NCBI RefSeq assembly: GCF_003626535.1
Contig: NZ_RBAL01000002.1
Coordinates: forward strand, 124,001 to 188,000
Direction: 5' to 3'
Length of the DNA stretch: 64,000 nt
Source of the DNA: Streptomyces hoynatensis
GTDB lineage: Bacteria > Actinomycetota > Actinomycetes > Streptomycetales > Streptomycetaceae
This document shows, one piece after another, positions 28,494-38,565 of this stretch. The translations under genes and the position numbers were made by a program. The notes under the pieces are model-generated. The model saw nothing but the letters and a program-made list of their open reading frames with translations. It did no database searches and was not told the DNA's origin. How positions within the stretch are numbered: the stretch's first letter is position 1; the number at the start of each line of letters is the position of its first letter.

Positions 28494-29425
28494 ACAGCTC
28501 CCAGGACTCCACGGACCACCGCTCCGGCTTCGCCTGCTTCGTCGGGCGCCCCAACGCGGGCAAGTCGACGCTGACCAACGCCCTCGTCGGCACCAAGGTC
28601 GCCATCACCTCGGCGCGCCCGCAGACCACCAGGCACACCGTGCGCGGCATCGTGCACCGCCCCGACGCCCAGCTGATCCTGGTCGACACCCCGGGGCTGC
28701 ACAAGCCGCGGACCCTGCTCGGCCAGCGGCTGAACGACGTGGTGCGCACCACCTGGGCGGAGGTGGACGCCATCGGCTTCTGCCTGCCCGCCGACGAGAA
28801 GACGGGGCCCGGCGACCGTTTCATCGCCAGGGAACTCGCCAGGATCAAGGGCACGCCCAAGATCGCGGTCGTCACCAAGACCGACCTGGTCGACAACGAG
28901 ACCCTCGCCGAGCGGCTGATCGCCGTGGACCGGCTCGGCAAGGAGGTCGGCATCGAGTGGGCGGAGATCGTGCCGGTCTCGGCCGTGGCCGGGGAGCAGG
29001 TCGAACTGCTCGCCGACCTGCTGGTGCCGCTGCTGCCCGAGGGGCCGCAGCTCTACCCGGAGGGCGACCTCACCGACGAGCCGGAACAGGTCATGATCGC
29101 CGAGCTGATCCGGGAGGCGGCCCTCGAAGGCGTGCGGGACGAACTGCCGCACTCCATCGCCGTGGTCGTCGAGGAGATGCTGCCGCGCGAGGACCGCCCC
29201 GCGGACCGGCCGCTGCTCGACATCCACGCCAACCTGTTCATCGAACGCCCCAGCCAGAAGGGCATCGTCATCGGCCCGGGCGGCCGGCGCCTCAAGGAGG
29301 TGGGCACCACGGCCCGCCGGCACATCGAGGCGCTGCTCGGCACGCCCGTCTTCCTCGACCTGCACGTCAAGGTCGCCAAGGACTGGCAGCGCGACCCCAA
29401 GCAGCTGCGCCGCCTCGGCTTCTGA
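28490..29425 (+). CDS. era: GTPase Era
   Basis: Era binds 16S rRNA near its 3' end and helps 30S assembly. The 311-residue protein has G1 GRPNAGKS at 19-26, G2 in SARPQTTRHT, G3 DTPG, G4 TKTD and a C-terminal KH domain (IVIGPGGRRLKEVGTTARRH). It is coupled to the deaminase-like gene by an ATGA overlap, and a strong hairpin follows. Together with the nearby YbeY it belongs to 30S maturation. Confidence 0.97.
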   Translation: MNSSQDSTDHRSGFACFVGRPNAGKSTLTNALVGTKVAITSARPQTTRHTVRGIVHRPDAQLILVDTPGLHKPRTLLGQRLNDVVRTTWAEVDAIGFCLPADEKTGPGDRFIARELARIKGTPKIAVVTKTDLVDNETLAERLIAVDRLGKEVGIEWAEIVPVSAVAGEQVELLADLLVPLLPEGPQLYPEGDLTDEPEQVMIAELIREAALEGVRDELPHSIAVVVEEMLPREDRPADRPLLDIHANLFIERPSQKGIVIGPGGRRLKEVGTTARRHIEALLGTPVFLDLHVKVAKDWQRDPKQLRRLGF

Positions 29426-29432
29426 GGCAGCA

Positions 29433-29454
29433 GGGCCCCGGCTGACCGGGGCCC
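29433..29454. terminator. terminator hairpin after era
   Basis: GGGCCCCGG (29433-29441) and CCGGGGCCC (29446-29454) form a 9-bp perfect stem with a CTGA loop, eight bases after the era stop. There is no clear T-tract, as is common in very GC-rich genomes. Confidence 0.7.
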
Positions 29455-29557
29455 GGGGCGGCGCCGTTCGGCACGCTCCGGGACGCCCCGGCGCGTGCGG
29501 AACGGCCCCGGCGCGCCGGGGAAGTCCCCGCGCCCCCGGACGGCCGCGCCGCCCCGG

Positions 29558-30184
29558 TCAGCGCACGGCGTAGCCGGCCAGGGCGGGCTCAAGCAGGCCG
29601 AAGACCCGTTCCGCGCCGCGGGCCGCCGCCGCGCCGATCTCCCCGGCGTCGAGCCCCCGCAGGGTCAGGTCCATGACCTGGCGGAACAGGGTGCGGTGGG
29701 CGGCCGTCAGCAGGGCGGCCGCGGCCCTGGGCGCGAGGTCGTCCGGGTCCGCTCCGGCCTCGGCGGCCAGCACCTCGGCGAGGGCGTCCTCGCGCTGCTC
29801 GTGCAGCTCGCGCAGCCGGGCCGTCAGGGTGGGGCTCCCGGTGATCATCCGCACGAACTCCGGCCCGGAGAAGCCGAGTACGGGGTCGTGCCGCTCCACC
29901 GCGGCCAGGTACGCGCGGCGCAGGGCCGCCAGCGCGGATTCGCCCGCGCGCCGCTCGGCGACCGTGTGCGCCAGGCGCGCGGTGAACGCCTCGTGCTGGT
30001 CGAGGGCGAGGTCCTCCTTGCGCGGGAAGTAGTTCGTGACCGTCATCTTGGCGACCTGGGCGGCGCTCGCGATCTCGGCGATGGTCACCGCCTCGAAGCC
30101 GTCGCGCAGGAACAGCCGCGTCGCGGCGTCCGAGATCGCCTGGCGCGTCTGCCGCTTCTTGCGTTCACGCAGTCCCTCGGGCAT
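29558..30184 (-). CDS. TetR-family regulator divergent from a Mca-like gene
   Basis: The 208-residue protein begins MPEGLRERKKRQTRQAISD, has the HTH at about 25-55 (VTIAEIASAAQVAKMTVTNYFPRKEDL) and a helical C-terminal domain. The ATG at 30182-30184 was chosen because TetR homology starts there. It diverges from a small ORF and the Mca-like amidase. The shared intergenic region is AT-rich relative to its surroundings and holds a near-palindrome. It probably represses the divergent genes. Confidence 0.88.
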   Translation of the reverse strand: MPEGLRERKKRQTRQAISDAATRLFLRDGFEAVTIAEIASAAQVAKMTVTNYFPRKEDLALDQHEAFTARLAHTVAERRAGESALAALRRAYLAAVERHDPVLGFSGPEFVRMITGSPTLTARLRELHEQREDALAEVLAAEAGADPDDLAPRAAAALLTAAHRTLFRQVMDLTLRGLDAGEIGAAAARGAERVFGLLEPALAGYAVR

Positions 30185-30221
30185 GGGCCCATTCTGGCAG
30201 GGGCCCCACCCAAAAAACATC

Positions 30222-30250
30222 TTGACCTATAAATAGCCTCGACCTAAGTT
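30222..30250 (+). promoter_or_regulatory. consensus promoter and near-palindrome upstream of the small ORF/Mca-like gene
   Basis: TTGACC (30222-30227) and TAAGTT (30245-30250) are exactly 17 bp apart, the best -35/-10 pair in this half of the window. CTAT-AA-ATAG lies in the spacer. TNGACCTA is repeated directly 17-18 bp apart. These are plausible TetR contacts. Confidence 0.65.
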
Positions 30251-30287
30251 TGTCTGCGTCCTTCCAAGTGAGACGAAAGGAGAGCGC

Positions 30288-30431
30288 ATGAATCTGCGCG
30301 TCACGCCCCCCGTTCCCCACCGCCCCCCGGCCCGCCGCCCGGCGTGGCCCGCCCCCACCCCGCCCGGGCCCCGGCGGCCCGGGTCCCCCGTCCCCACCCC
30401 CCGGCGCATGCCGAGGAGGAAGGGCCGCTGA
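30288..30431 (+). CDS. 47-codon Pro/Arg-rich small ORF with strong ribosome-binding site
   Basis: An ATG at 30288 is preceded by AAAGGAGAG at optimal spacing and opens a 47-codon frame ending at TGA 30429-30431. The peptide begins MNLRVTPPVPHRPPARRP and is basic and proline-rich. It lies between the promoter at 30222-30250 and the Mca-like start 58 bp downstream. It could be a real small protein or a leader that tunes translation of the next gene. The strong ribosome-binding site is the main support. Confidence 0.5.
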   Translation: MNLRVTPPVPHRPPARRPAWPAPTPPGPRRPGSPVPTPRRMPRRKGR

Positions 30432-30489
30432 ACCCGAGCACGACGACATGCGGCGGCCGCCGGCGGCGGACCGGCCGGGAAAGGCAGCG

Positions 30490-31371
30490 ATGGACCTGCG
30501 CACCACCCGGGGCGGGCCCCGGCGCCTGATGAGCGTGCACGCCCACCCCGACGACGAGTCGAGCAAGGGCGCGGCCACCCTCGCCAAGTACGCCGCCGAG
30601 GGCGCCGAGGTGCTGGTGGTCACCTGCACCGGCGGCGAGCGGGGGGAGGTGCTCAACCCCGCCATGGACCGGCCCGAGGTCCGCGAGAACCTCGCCGCCG
30701 TCCGGCGCGCCGAGATGGCGGCGGCCCGCCGCATCCTGGGCGTCGGGCAGCGCTTCCTCGGCTTCGCCGACTCGGGGCTGCCCGCCCCCGGCGAGCCGCT
30801 GCCCCCCGGCTGCTTCGCGAACCGGCCGCCGGAGGAGGCCGCCCGGCGCCTGGTGACCCTCGTCCGCGAGTTCCGCCCGCACGTGCTCGTCACCTACGAC
30901 GAGACCGGCGGCTACCCGCACCCCGACCACATCCGCACGCACGAGGTGACCCTCGCCGCCTTCGAGGCGGCGGGGGACCCCGGCCGGTACCCCGGCACGG
31001 GCGAGCCGTGGCAGCCGCTCAAGCTCTACTACCACGGGGCGCTGTCCAGGGCCTGGTTCCAGGCGATGCACGAGGGCATGACGGCGCGCGGCATCGACTC
31101 GGGCATGGAGGAGGTGCTGGCGGAGTTCCCCGCCGGGGCCCCCGCGCCCGCGTTCACCACCCGGGTGCCCTGCGCGGAGTACTTCCGGGTCCGGGACCTG
31201 GCGCTGCTCGCGCACGCCACGCAGATCGACCCGAACGCCGGGTTCATGCGCCACGACCGCGAGGTCGAGCGGGAGGTCTGGCCCACCGAGGACTATCGCC
31301 TCGCCCGCTCGCACGTCGAGGTCGACCTCCCCGAGGAGGACCTGTTCGCCGGCCTGCCCCCCGCCGGGTGA
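30490..31371 (+). CDS. mycothiol S-conjugate amidase-like deacetylase
   Basis: The 293-residue protein belongs to the PIG-L/MshB/Mca superfamily of zinc deacetylases. AHPDDESSKGA (from residue 18) and YDETGGYPHPDH carry the zinc-binding His/Asp set. The VHAHPDDESSKGAAT and EVWPTEDYRLARS segments look like Mca, which cleaves mycothiol conjugates of toxins, rather than MshB. Compared with the Mca I remember it is divergent, so it may be a paralogue. The ATG at 30490 has AAAGG upstream. It is probably controlled by the divergent TetR. Confidence 0.8.
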   Translation: MDLRTTRGGPRRLMSVHAHPDDESSKGAATLAKYAAEGAEVLVVTCTGGERGEVLNPAMDRPEVRENLAAVRRAEMAAARRILGVGQRFLGFADSGLPAPGEPLPPGCFANRPPEEAARRLVTLVREFRPHVLVTYDETGGYPHPDHIRTHEVTLAAFEAAGDPGRYPGTGEPWQPLKLYYHGALSRAWFQAMHEGMTARGIDSGMEEVLAEFPAGAPAPAFTTRVPCAEYFRVRDLALLAHATQIDPNAGFMRHDREVEREVWPTEDYRLARSHVEVDLPEEDLFAGLPPAG

Positions 31372-31387
31372 AGACCGGGCCGCGCGA

Positions 31388-32038
31388 TCAGGCCCGGGCG
31401 GCGGCCGCGGCGGTGAGGAGGCGTTCCGTGTCGGTGGGCGGCAGCCGCAGCGCCTCCCCGACGGTGCGAAGCAGCGCGCGCTCCGCCGCCCGGTAGGGCC
31501 CGTCGGCCAGCGCGACCCGGGCGCCGAGCAGCAGCAGCCGCTCCCGGCCCGGGGACCGCAGGTGCCCGGTCAGCGCGCCGATCGTCTCGCGCAGCTCGTG
31601 GTCGAGCGCGGGCGGGCGGTGGCGGGAGAGCGCGGCCTGGAGCGTCAGCAGCCGCTCCTCGGTGCACTCGGGGAATCCCGCGGCCCGCACCGCCTCCACG
31701 GCGGCCCTGCGGGCGGCGTTCGGGTCCCCGCCGCCCGCCGCGAGCACCCCGAGGGCGACGGCGTGCACGGCGTCCCGCAGCAGCCCCGCCAGCCGCGTGG
31801 TGGTCGGCTCCTCCAGCACGGAAGGCGGGAGGTGGCGGCGGCAGCCGGAGCACTCGACGACGGGCTCGGCCGCACCGCGCGGCAGCACCGGCAGCCCCAG
31901 CACGGTCAGCCGTCTGCGGCCCGCCAGGCGCCGGTAGCAGCGGTCGCCGCCGCACTCGGCGCAGAAGAACTCGCCGTCGTCGATCACGTGCCAGGCCGTG
32001 CGGACACCCGCCATCCTGGCCACCCGGGAGCGCACCAC
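31388..32038 (-). CDS. TerB-like protein with N-terminal zinc ribbon
   Basis: The 216-residue protein has a zinc ribbon (CAEC at 26-29 and CSGC at 63-66) followed by a helical TerB-like region (LLLLGARVALADGPYRAAERALLRTVGEAL). This is a family common in streptomycetes and named for tellurite resistance proteins, though no such role is shown here. The start is one of two consecutive GTG codons, with GGAGGT at 32044-32049 (minus). It is convergent with the Mca-like gene (16-bp gap) and downstream of leuA past a strong terminator. Confidence 0.8.
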   Translation of the reverse strand: MVRSRVARMAGVRTAWHVIDDGEFFCAECGGDRCYRRLAGRRRLTVLGLPVLPRGAAEPVVECSGCRRHLPPSVLEEPTTTRLAGLLRDAVHAVALGVLAAGGGDPNAARRAAVEAVRAAGFPECTEERLLTLQAALSRHRPPALDHELRETIGALTGHLRSPGRERLLLLGARVALADGPYRAAERALLRTVGEALRLPPTDTERLLTAAAAARA

Positions 32039-32132
32039 GCCGTACCTCCGTTACCCGCTGGCAACTTCGCCGTGGGCGTGATGTTAACCACACGCGGGGA
32101 CCGGCGTCAGTAGTGCATACGCACAAAAGCCA

Positions 32133-32168
32133 GGGCCGGGCCGTGGCGGCGAGGCCACGGCCCGGCCC
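32133..32168 (-). terminator. intrinsic terminator of leuA
   Basis: A 15-bp perfect stem (32133-32147 with 32154-32168) closes a 6-nt GGCGAG loop. On the minus strand it is followed within a few bases by TTTT. It is positioned 35 bp after the leuA stop, separating leuA from the TerB-like gene. Confidence 0.85.
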
Positions 32169-32203
32169 GGGGAAGGCGGCGGGCCCGCCCGCGGGGCCCG
32201 GGG

Positions 32204-34110
<1,907 letters not shown>

Positions 34111-34585
34111 TGCCCGGCCAGCCTACCCCGGCCCGGGTCAGGCGCCCCTTCCGTATCAGCATCCGAGACGCACGCCACACGCCCGCGCGCCCCCCGGTCC
34201 CGCCCCTGCACCCCGCCTCCCCGCCCGCCCTCGCTCCCCGCCCGGGCCCCGTACTCCCCGGGGAGTACCGGGCGGGCGGGGCCGCCGCCGGGAGTAGGGG
34301 CGAGTTCGCCCGGCGGGGCGACGCGCCGCGGCCCGCCCCCGGCGGAGGCTGTCGGCGGAGCGGCGTGCCGCCCGGGGAGGCCCCCGGGCGCGGGAACGCC
34401 ACGGGGCACGCCCGGCGCGCGCGCCGCGGGGCGCGCCGCAGGACGGACGCCGAGGGACGGCGGGAGGGGCGCACGTGGAAGGGACCGCGAGGACCGTGAC
34501 GACCGGGCGGAAGCCGGAGGGGAAGGCGGCGCCGGGAGCCGGCGGGCCCGGGCGGGGTGCGGGGGCGGTGTCCCATGATGGGCCG
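34111..34585. other. 475-bp spacer between leuA leader and kinase
   Basis: No gene is supported here. Frames are open only by composition. It contains the leuA promoter region near 34120, a perfect 18-bp palindrome at 34251-34268, and a CATGAT hexamer at 34574-34579 that ends six bases before the kinase ATG. Confidence 0.55.
34251..34268. repeat. perfect 18-bp palindrome
   Basis: GTACTCCCCGGGGAGTAC is fully self-complementary with no spacer. It lies midway between the divergent leuA and kinase genes and could be an operator for either. It has no loop, so a terminator role is unlikely. Confidence 0.85.
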
Positions 34586-35905
34586 ATGCCCCGGAAGACA
34601 CCGCCGCCCGCCTCCCCCGAGCAGGCGAGGGACCGGCTGCTGCGGCGGGACGCCTCGCTCGCCGGCGGCGTCGCGGCCCTGTGCTCCCTGCTGGCCCTGA
34701 CCGTGCACGGCCACGGCTCCTCGCCCGACCCGCTCGGCTGGCTGCTGCTGACCGGCGTGGTCGCCCCGCTGGCCTGGCGCCGCCGCATGCCGCTGGTCAC
34801 GCTGCTGACCGGCCTCGCGTTCGCCTCCCTCTACCACGCGCTCGGCTACAACCACGCCGCGCCCTTCGCCGCCTCCGCGTTCGCCCTCTACACGGTCTCG
34901 GCCATCGGCCCGCGCCGCAGGACCCTGGGCGTCGCCGCCTCGGTGCTCCTGCTGATCGTCGCGGTCTGGTCGATCAGCGGTGCGGACGTGGGGCAGGAGA
35001 CCCTGCGCACCTCCGGCTGGATTCTGGCCGTCATCGCGCTCGGCGAGACGGTCCGGCTGCACCACAGGTACCTGCTCGCGATGCGGGAGCGGGCCGAACG
35101 CGCCGAGCGCACGCGGGAGGAGGAGGCGGCGCGCCGGGTCGCGGAGGAGCGGCTGCGGATCGCCAGGGACCTGCACGACCTGCTGGCCCACAGCATCACG
35201 CTGATCGGCGTGCACGCCTCCGTGGCCGCCCACCTGCTGCACGCCGACCCCGGGCGGCTGGACCGGGCGGCGCTCACCGAGGCGCTCGACATCATCTCCG
35301 GCACCTGCCGGGACGCCCGCGCCGAACTCCGCACCACGCTCTGGGTGCTGCGCGGCGGCGAACGCGCCGGGGAACCTGCGGGCCGGCCGCTGCCCGGGCT
35401 GTCCGGCCTGCCCGACCTGGCGCGCGCCGCGCGGGCCGCGGGCGCCAGGGTGGAACTCGCGGTGCCCGAGGAGGAACCGCCGCTGCCGCCGGTGGCGGGG
35501 GCGGCGGCCTACCGGATCGTCCAGGAGGCGCTCACCAACGCGGTGCGGCACGGCGGCCCCGGCGTCGGCATCCGGGTCTCGGTCCGCCGGGACGACGGGG
35601 CGCTGCGGGTCGAGGTCACCGACGACGGCGGCCGGCGCGCGGCCGTCCCGGCGGGCGCGGGGCCCGCCCCGCACGGCGCCGGGGGCGCGGAGGGCGCCGT
35701 CGGCGGGGGCGGCACGGGCGGTGGCACGGGTGGCGGCGGCGCGTTCGGCGGCACGGGCGGGTTCGGCATCCCGGGCATGCGGGAGCGGGCCCGCAGCATG
35801 GGCGGCACCCTGGAGGCCGCGCCCCGCCGCGAGGGCCCCGGCTTCACGGTCACCGCGGTCCTCCCCGTTCCCGCCGTCTCCCCACCGGGGCCGCCGCCGC
35901 GGTGA
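34586..35905 (+). CDS. NarL-type sensor histidine kinase (HisKA_3)
   Basis: The 439-residue kinase has four to five N-terminal membrane helices without a large sensor domain, then HisKA_3 with RIARDLHDLLAHS (His197) and a HATPase_c domain containing YRIVQEALTNAVRHG. The ATPase is interrupted by a Gly-rich insertion of about 45 residues before GFGIPGMRERARSMGG. The ATG at 34586 was chosen over an upstream ATG because homology and a likely -10 (CATGAT, 34574-34579) fit. No partner gene adjoins it. The nearest regulator is 1.95 kb downstream. Confidence 0.88.
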   Translation: MPRKTPPPASPEQARDRLLRRDASLAGGVAALCSLLALTVHGHGSSPDPLGWLLLTGVVAPLAWRRRMPLVTLLTGLAFASLYHALGYNHAAPFAASAFALYTVSAIGPRRRTLGVAASVLLLIVAVWSISGADVGQETLRTSGWILAVIALGETVRLHHRYLLAMRERAERAERTREEEAARRVAEERLRIARDLHDLLAHSITLIGVHASVAAHLLHADPGRLDRAALTEALDIISGTCRDARAELRTTLWVLRGGERAGEPAGRPLPGLSGLPDLARAARAAGARVELAVPEEEPPLPPVAGAAAYRIVQEALTNAVRHGGPGVGIRVSVRRDDGALRVEVTDDGGRRAAVPAGAGPAPHGAGGAEGAVGGGGTGGGTGGGGAFGGTGGFGIPGMRERARSMGGTLEAAPRREGPGFTVTAVLPVPAVSPPGPPPR

Positions 35906-35942
35906 CCTCCCGCTCCGCGCCCTCACCGCCTTGCCCGGCCCG

Positions 35943-36968
35943 TCACCTCAGGTAGCGCCGCGCCACTGCCGCGAAGGCGGCCTTGGGCTCCCACGCCATG
36001 TCGGGGTAGGTGTGCCCCCGGCCGCTTTCGAGGAGTTTGACGATGCCGAGGCTCGCCCGGTCCAGGTCTTCCTCGGGATCGCCGTCCGGGCGGTACGGGT
36101 AGCCGGGCAGGGCGAACAGGAACACGAAGGCGCTGTCCACGCCCTCGGTCTCGAAGATCTCCAGCAGTTCGTCGAGGTAGGCGGCCTGCCCGGCCTCGTC
36201 GCGCTCGTAGGCACCGTTCAGCCGTACCGGGGCCTTGGTCTCCGGGTCGTGCTCGACCACCTCGAGCACCCGCCCACCGCGGTCTCCCGCGCCGCGGTAG
36301 GCCGCGGTGCCGAACCCCGTGAGGGCGAGCGGCTTCGGGCCGCGGGCCAGGGTGCGCACCGCCTCCCGGAACCGGTCGGCCACCTCGGCGGAGCGGATCA
36401 GCTCGTACGTCACCACGTCGAAGGGGGTCCAGTCGACCTGTTCGAACTGGATCGACGCGTAGGTGAGCGTGCCCTGGTAGCGCTCGCGGATCGTGGCCAC
36501 GGCGTCGCGGAGGAACGCGTTGATGCGCACGCCGAGCGCGCCTATCGCCTCGGCCCGCCGCTCGGGTCGGCTCATCAGCTGCTCGACCCGCTCCTCGGGG
36601 CTCGCGCCGGGCAGGAACCCGCGGTTCATGACGCTCAGCTCGACCCCCGCGACGAACACGACGGCGGCCCCTCGCCGCCGGAGCCGTTCCGCGCGCTCGG
36701 CGCAGTCGCGGAAGAGGGTGAGGATCTCCTCGGGTTCCAGCTCCAGCGGATAGGGCGAGAACCAGACTTCCAGGCCGAGTTCGGCGGCGGCGCCGGCGGC
36801 CAGCTCCAGCCGGTCCGGGTCGCCGCCGATGATCTGGACCGCGTTGCAGTGCAGGTCGTCGCGGATGATGGCGAGTTCCCGCCGGACCACCGCGGGGTCG
36901 AACTGCTCGCGGGATGTCCGGCCGTGCACGACGAATCCGGTGTCGTAGGTCATTCCCCTGGCGCGCAT
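35943..36968 (-). CDS. TIM-barrel glycosidase-like protein ('abortive infection' family annotation)
   Basis: The 341-residue protein begins MRARGMTYDTGFVVHGRTSRE and has a barrel-like alternation with VWFSPYPLELEPEEI, VVFVAGVELSVMNRGFLPG, YASIQFEQVDWTPFD and LALTGFGTAAYRG. I recall such proteins annotated 'abortive (phage) infection protein' in actinobacteria, but the sequence looks like a glycoside-hydrolase-type (beta/alpha)8 barrel, with Glu in AGVELS and in QFEQVDW as possible acids. GGAGG upstream supports the ATG at 36966-36968. It is divergent from a TetR gene with two operator-like sites between. Confidence 0.7.
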   Translation of the reverse strand: MRARGMTYDTGFVVHGRTSREQFDPAVVRRELAIIRDDLHCNAVQIIGGDPDRLELAAGAAAELGLEVWFSPYPLELEPEEILTLFRDCAERAERLRRRGAAVVFVAGVELSVMNRGFLPGASPEERVEQLMSRPERRAEAIGALGVRINAFLRDAVATIRERYQGTLTYASIQFEQVDWTPFDVVTYELIRSAEVADRFREAVRTLARGPKPLALTGFGTAAYRGAGDRGGRVLEVVEHDPETKAPVRLNGAYERDEAGQAAYLDELLEIFETEGVDSAFVFLFALPGYPYRPDGDPEEDLDRASLGIVKLLESGRGHTYPDMAWEPKAAFAAVARRYLR

Positions 36969-37026
36969 GGTGCGGTCCTCCCTGTCGATTGCGGGCGGAT
37001 CGAGGCTGACAGAAAATGTGCGTGCG

Positions 37027-37070
37027 CGCAACTTTGCTCTCACGTGGATTTGCCATCACGCAAGTTTGCG
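37027..37070. promoter_or_regulatory. twin TetR operators between the TIM-barrel and TetR genes
   Basis: CGCAA-CT-TTGCT (37027-37038) and CGCAA-GT-TTGCG (37059-37070) are near-identical short palindromes, centres 32 bp apart (three helical turns). The second overlaps TTGCGG (37066-37071), a -35 candidate for the TetR gene with GACGCT 18 bp further on. The region is AT-richer than its surroundings. Confidence 0.7.
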
Positions 37071-37101
37071 GGCGCGCAGCCCGGTGTGCGACGCTGGGAT
37101 T

Positions 37102-37743
37102 GTGACGACACCACCCCCGGGGCTGCGGGAGCGGAAGAAGCGGGCCACGCGTGAGGCGCTGCGCGAGGCGGCCCTGCGCCTGGCCGTGGAGCGCGGACCC
37201 GATGGGGTGCGGGTCGAGGACATCGCCGAGGCGGCCGGGGTCTCCCCGCGCACCTACAACAACTACTTCGCCAGCCGCGAGCAGGCGATCGTCTCGGCCG
37301 TCACCGCGGACCGGGAGGCGCGGATCGCGGCGGCGCTCGCGGCCGGGCCCGCCGGGGCGCGCCTGGCCGACGCCGTCACCGAGGCGGTGGTCGGGCAGTA
37401 CGCGAACACCGGCGAGCGCGAACAGAAGGCGCTGCTGCTCATCACCACCCGCGCCGCGCTGCGCGACGCGTACCTCGGCAGCACCGCCGGCATCGAGCCC
37501 CCGCTCGCCGAGGTGCTCGCCGCACGCCTGGGCGACGCAGGGGCGCACACGGCCCGTGTCCTCGCGGCGAGCGTGGCCGCGGCGGTGCGTATCGCGCTGG
37601 AGGGCTGGCTCCGGCCGGCCGGAGCGGCGGAGGCCGCCGGGGGACTGGTCGTGCCCTCCGGCTCACTGCCCGACCTGCTCCGCGCGGCGCTGGCCCCGCT
37701 CGCGCCCGCCTTCGACGCCGCGGAGCGGGGCACCAGGCCGTGA
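37102..37743 (+). CDS. TetR-family regulator of the TIM-barrel gene
   Basis: The 213-residue protein begins with GTG at 37102 and reads VTTPPPGLRERKKRATREAL, with the HTH at about 30-60 (VRVEDIAEAAGVSPRTYNNYFASREQAI). It ends about 110 bp before the response regulator gene. It is divergent from the TIM-barrel gene, and twin palindromes lie between the two. A repressor of both is likely. A longer upstream frame exists but crosses the operators and is not TetR-like. Confidence 0.88.
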   Translation: MTTPPPGLRERKKRATREALREAALRLAVERGPDGVRVEDIAEAAGVSPRTYNNYFASREQAIVSAVTADREARIAAALAAGPAGARLADAVTEAVVGQYANTGEREQKALLLITTRAALRDAYLGSTAGIEPPLAEVLAARLGDAGAHTARVLAASVAAAVRIALEGWLRPAGAAEAAGGLVVPSGSLPDLLRAALAPLAPAFDAAERGTRP

Positions 37744-37857
37744 CCTCGCGCCGGCCGGGGCGTTTCCCGGCGGCGCGGTGACGCCTTCCCGTTCCACCCG
37801 TCCCCGTTCCACCCGCCCGCGGCCTTACGGGGCCGGCCGGCCCTACCCTTGTGAGCC

Positions 37858-38565
37858 ATGACCGCCACGCCCCCAGGGGACGCCGACGGAAGACGTCTCA
37901 GAGTCCTCCTCGCCGACGATCAGCGCCTGGTGCGGTCCGCCTTCGCGATGCTCGTGGAGTCCGCGCCCGACATGGCCGTCGTCGGGCAGGCCGGCACCGG
38001 ACGCGAGGCCGTCGAACTGGCGCGATCCGCCCGCGCCGACCTCGTGGTGATGGACATCAGGATGCCGGACCTCGACGGCATCGAGGCCACGCGCCGCATC
38101 GCGGCGGACGAGGGCCTTTCCGGCGTGCGGGTGCTCGTGCTGACGACCTTCGACACCGACGAGCACGTGGTCGAGGCGCTGCGCGCGGGCGCCTCCGGCT
38201 TCCTGGTCAAGGACACCAGGCCCGCCGAACTGCTCGACGCCATCCGCACCGTGGCCGCCGGGGAGGCCCTGCTCTCGCCCGGGCCGACGGCCCGTCTCAT
38301 CGCCCGCGCCCTGCGCGCGCCCCAGGCCCCGGCCGGCCTGGCGGCCCCGGCCGATCTCGGCGGGCTCTCCGAACGCGAGCGGCAGGTGCTCGCGCTGGTG
38401 GCGCGCGGGCTGAACAACACGGAGATCGCCGAGACGCTCGGGCTCTCGCCGCTCACCGCGAAGACGCACGTCAGCCGCATCATGGGCAAGCTCGGCGCCC
38501 GCGACCGCGCCCAACTGGTCATCGCCGCCTACGAGTCCGGGCTGGTCACCCCGGGCGGCGGATAG
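37858..38565 (+). CDS. LuxR/NarL-family response regulator
   Basis: The 235-residue regulator has a receiver domain (Asp20-Asp21, phospho-Asp66 in VVMDIRMPDL, Lys in FLVKD) and a LuxR HTH (LSERERQVLALVARGLNNTEIAETLGLS). Its natural partner is probably the NarL-type kinase at 34586-35905, on the same strand but separated by the TIM-barrel/TetR pair. TACCCT at 37844-37849 ends eight bases before the ATG. Its 3' end overlaps the MerR gene tail-to-tail by 37 bp. Confidence 0.92.
   Translation: MTATPPGDADGRRLRVLLADDQRLVRSAFAMLVESAPDMAVVGQAGTGREAVELARSARADLVVMDIRMPDLDGIEATRRIAADEGLSGVRVLVLTTFDTDEHVVEALRAGASGFLVKDTRPAELLDAIRTVAAGEALLSPGPTARLIARALRAPQAPAGLAAPADLGGLSERERQVLALVARGLNNTEIAETLGLSPLTAKTHVSRIMGKLGARDRAQLVIAAYESGLVTPGGG

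Noticed and set aside
35943..36968. A phage-defence system at this locus
   Set aside because: The abortive-infection label is from family annotation memory only. No toxin-antitoxin, nuclease or other defence gene lies nearby, and the protein looks like a TIM-barrel enzyme.
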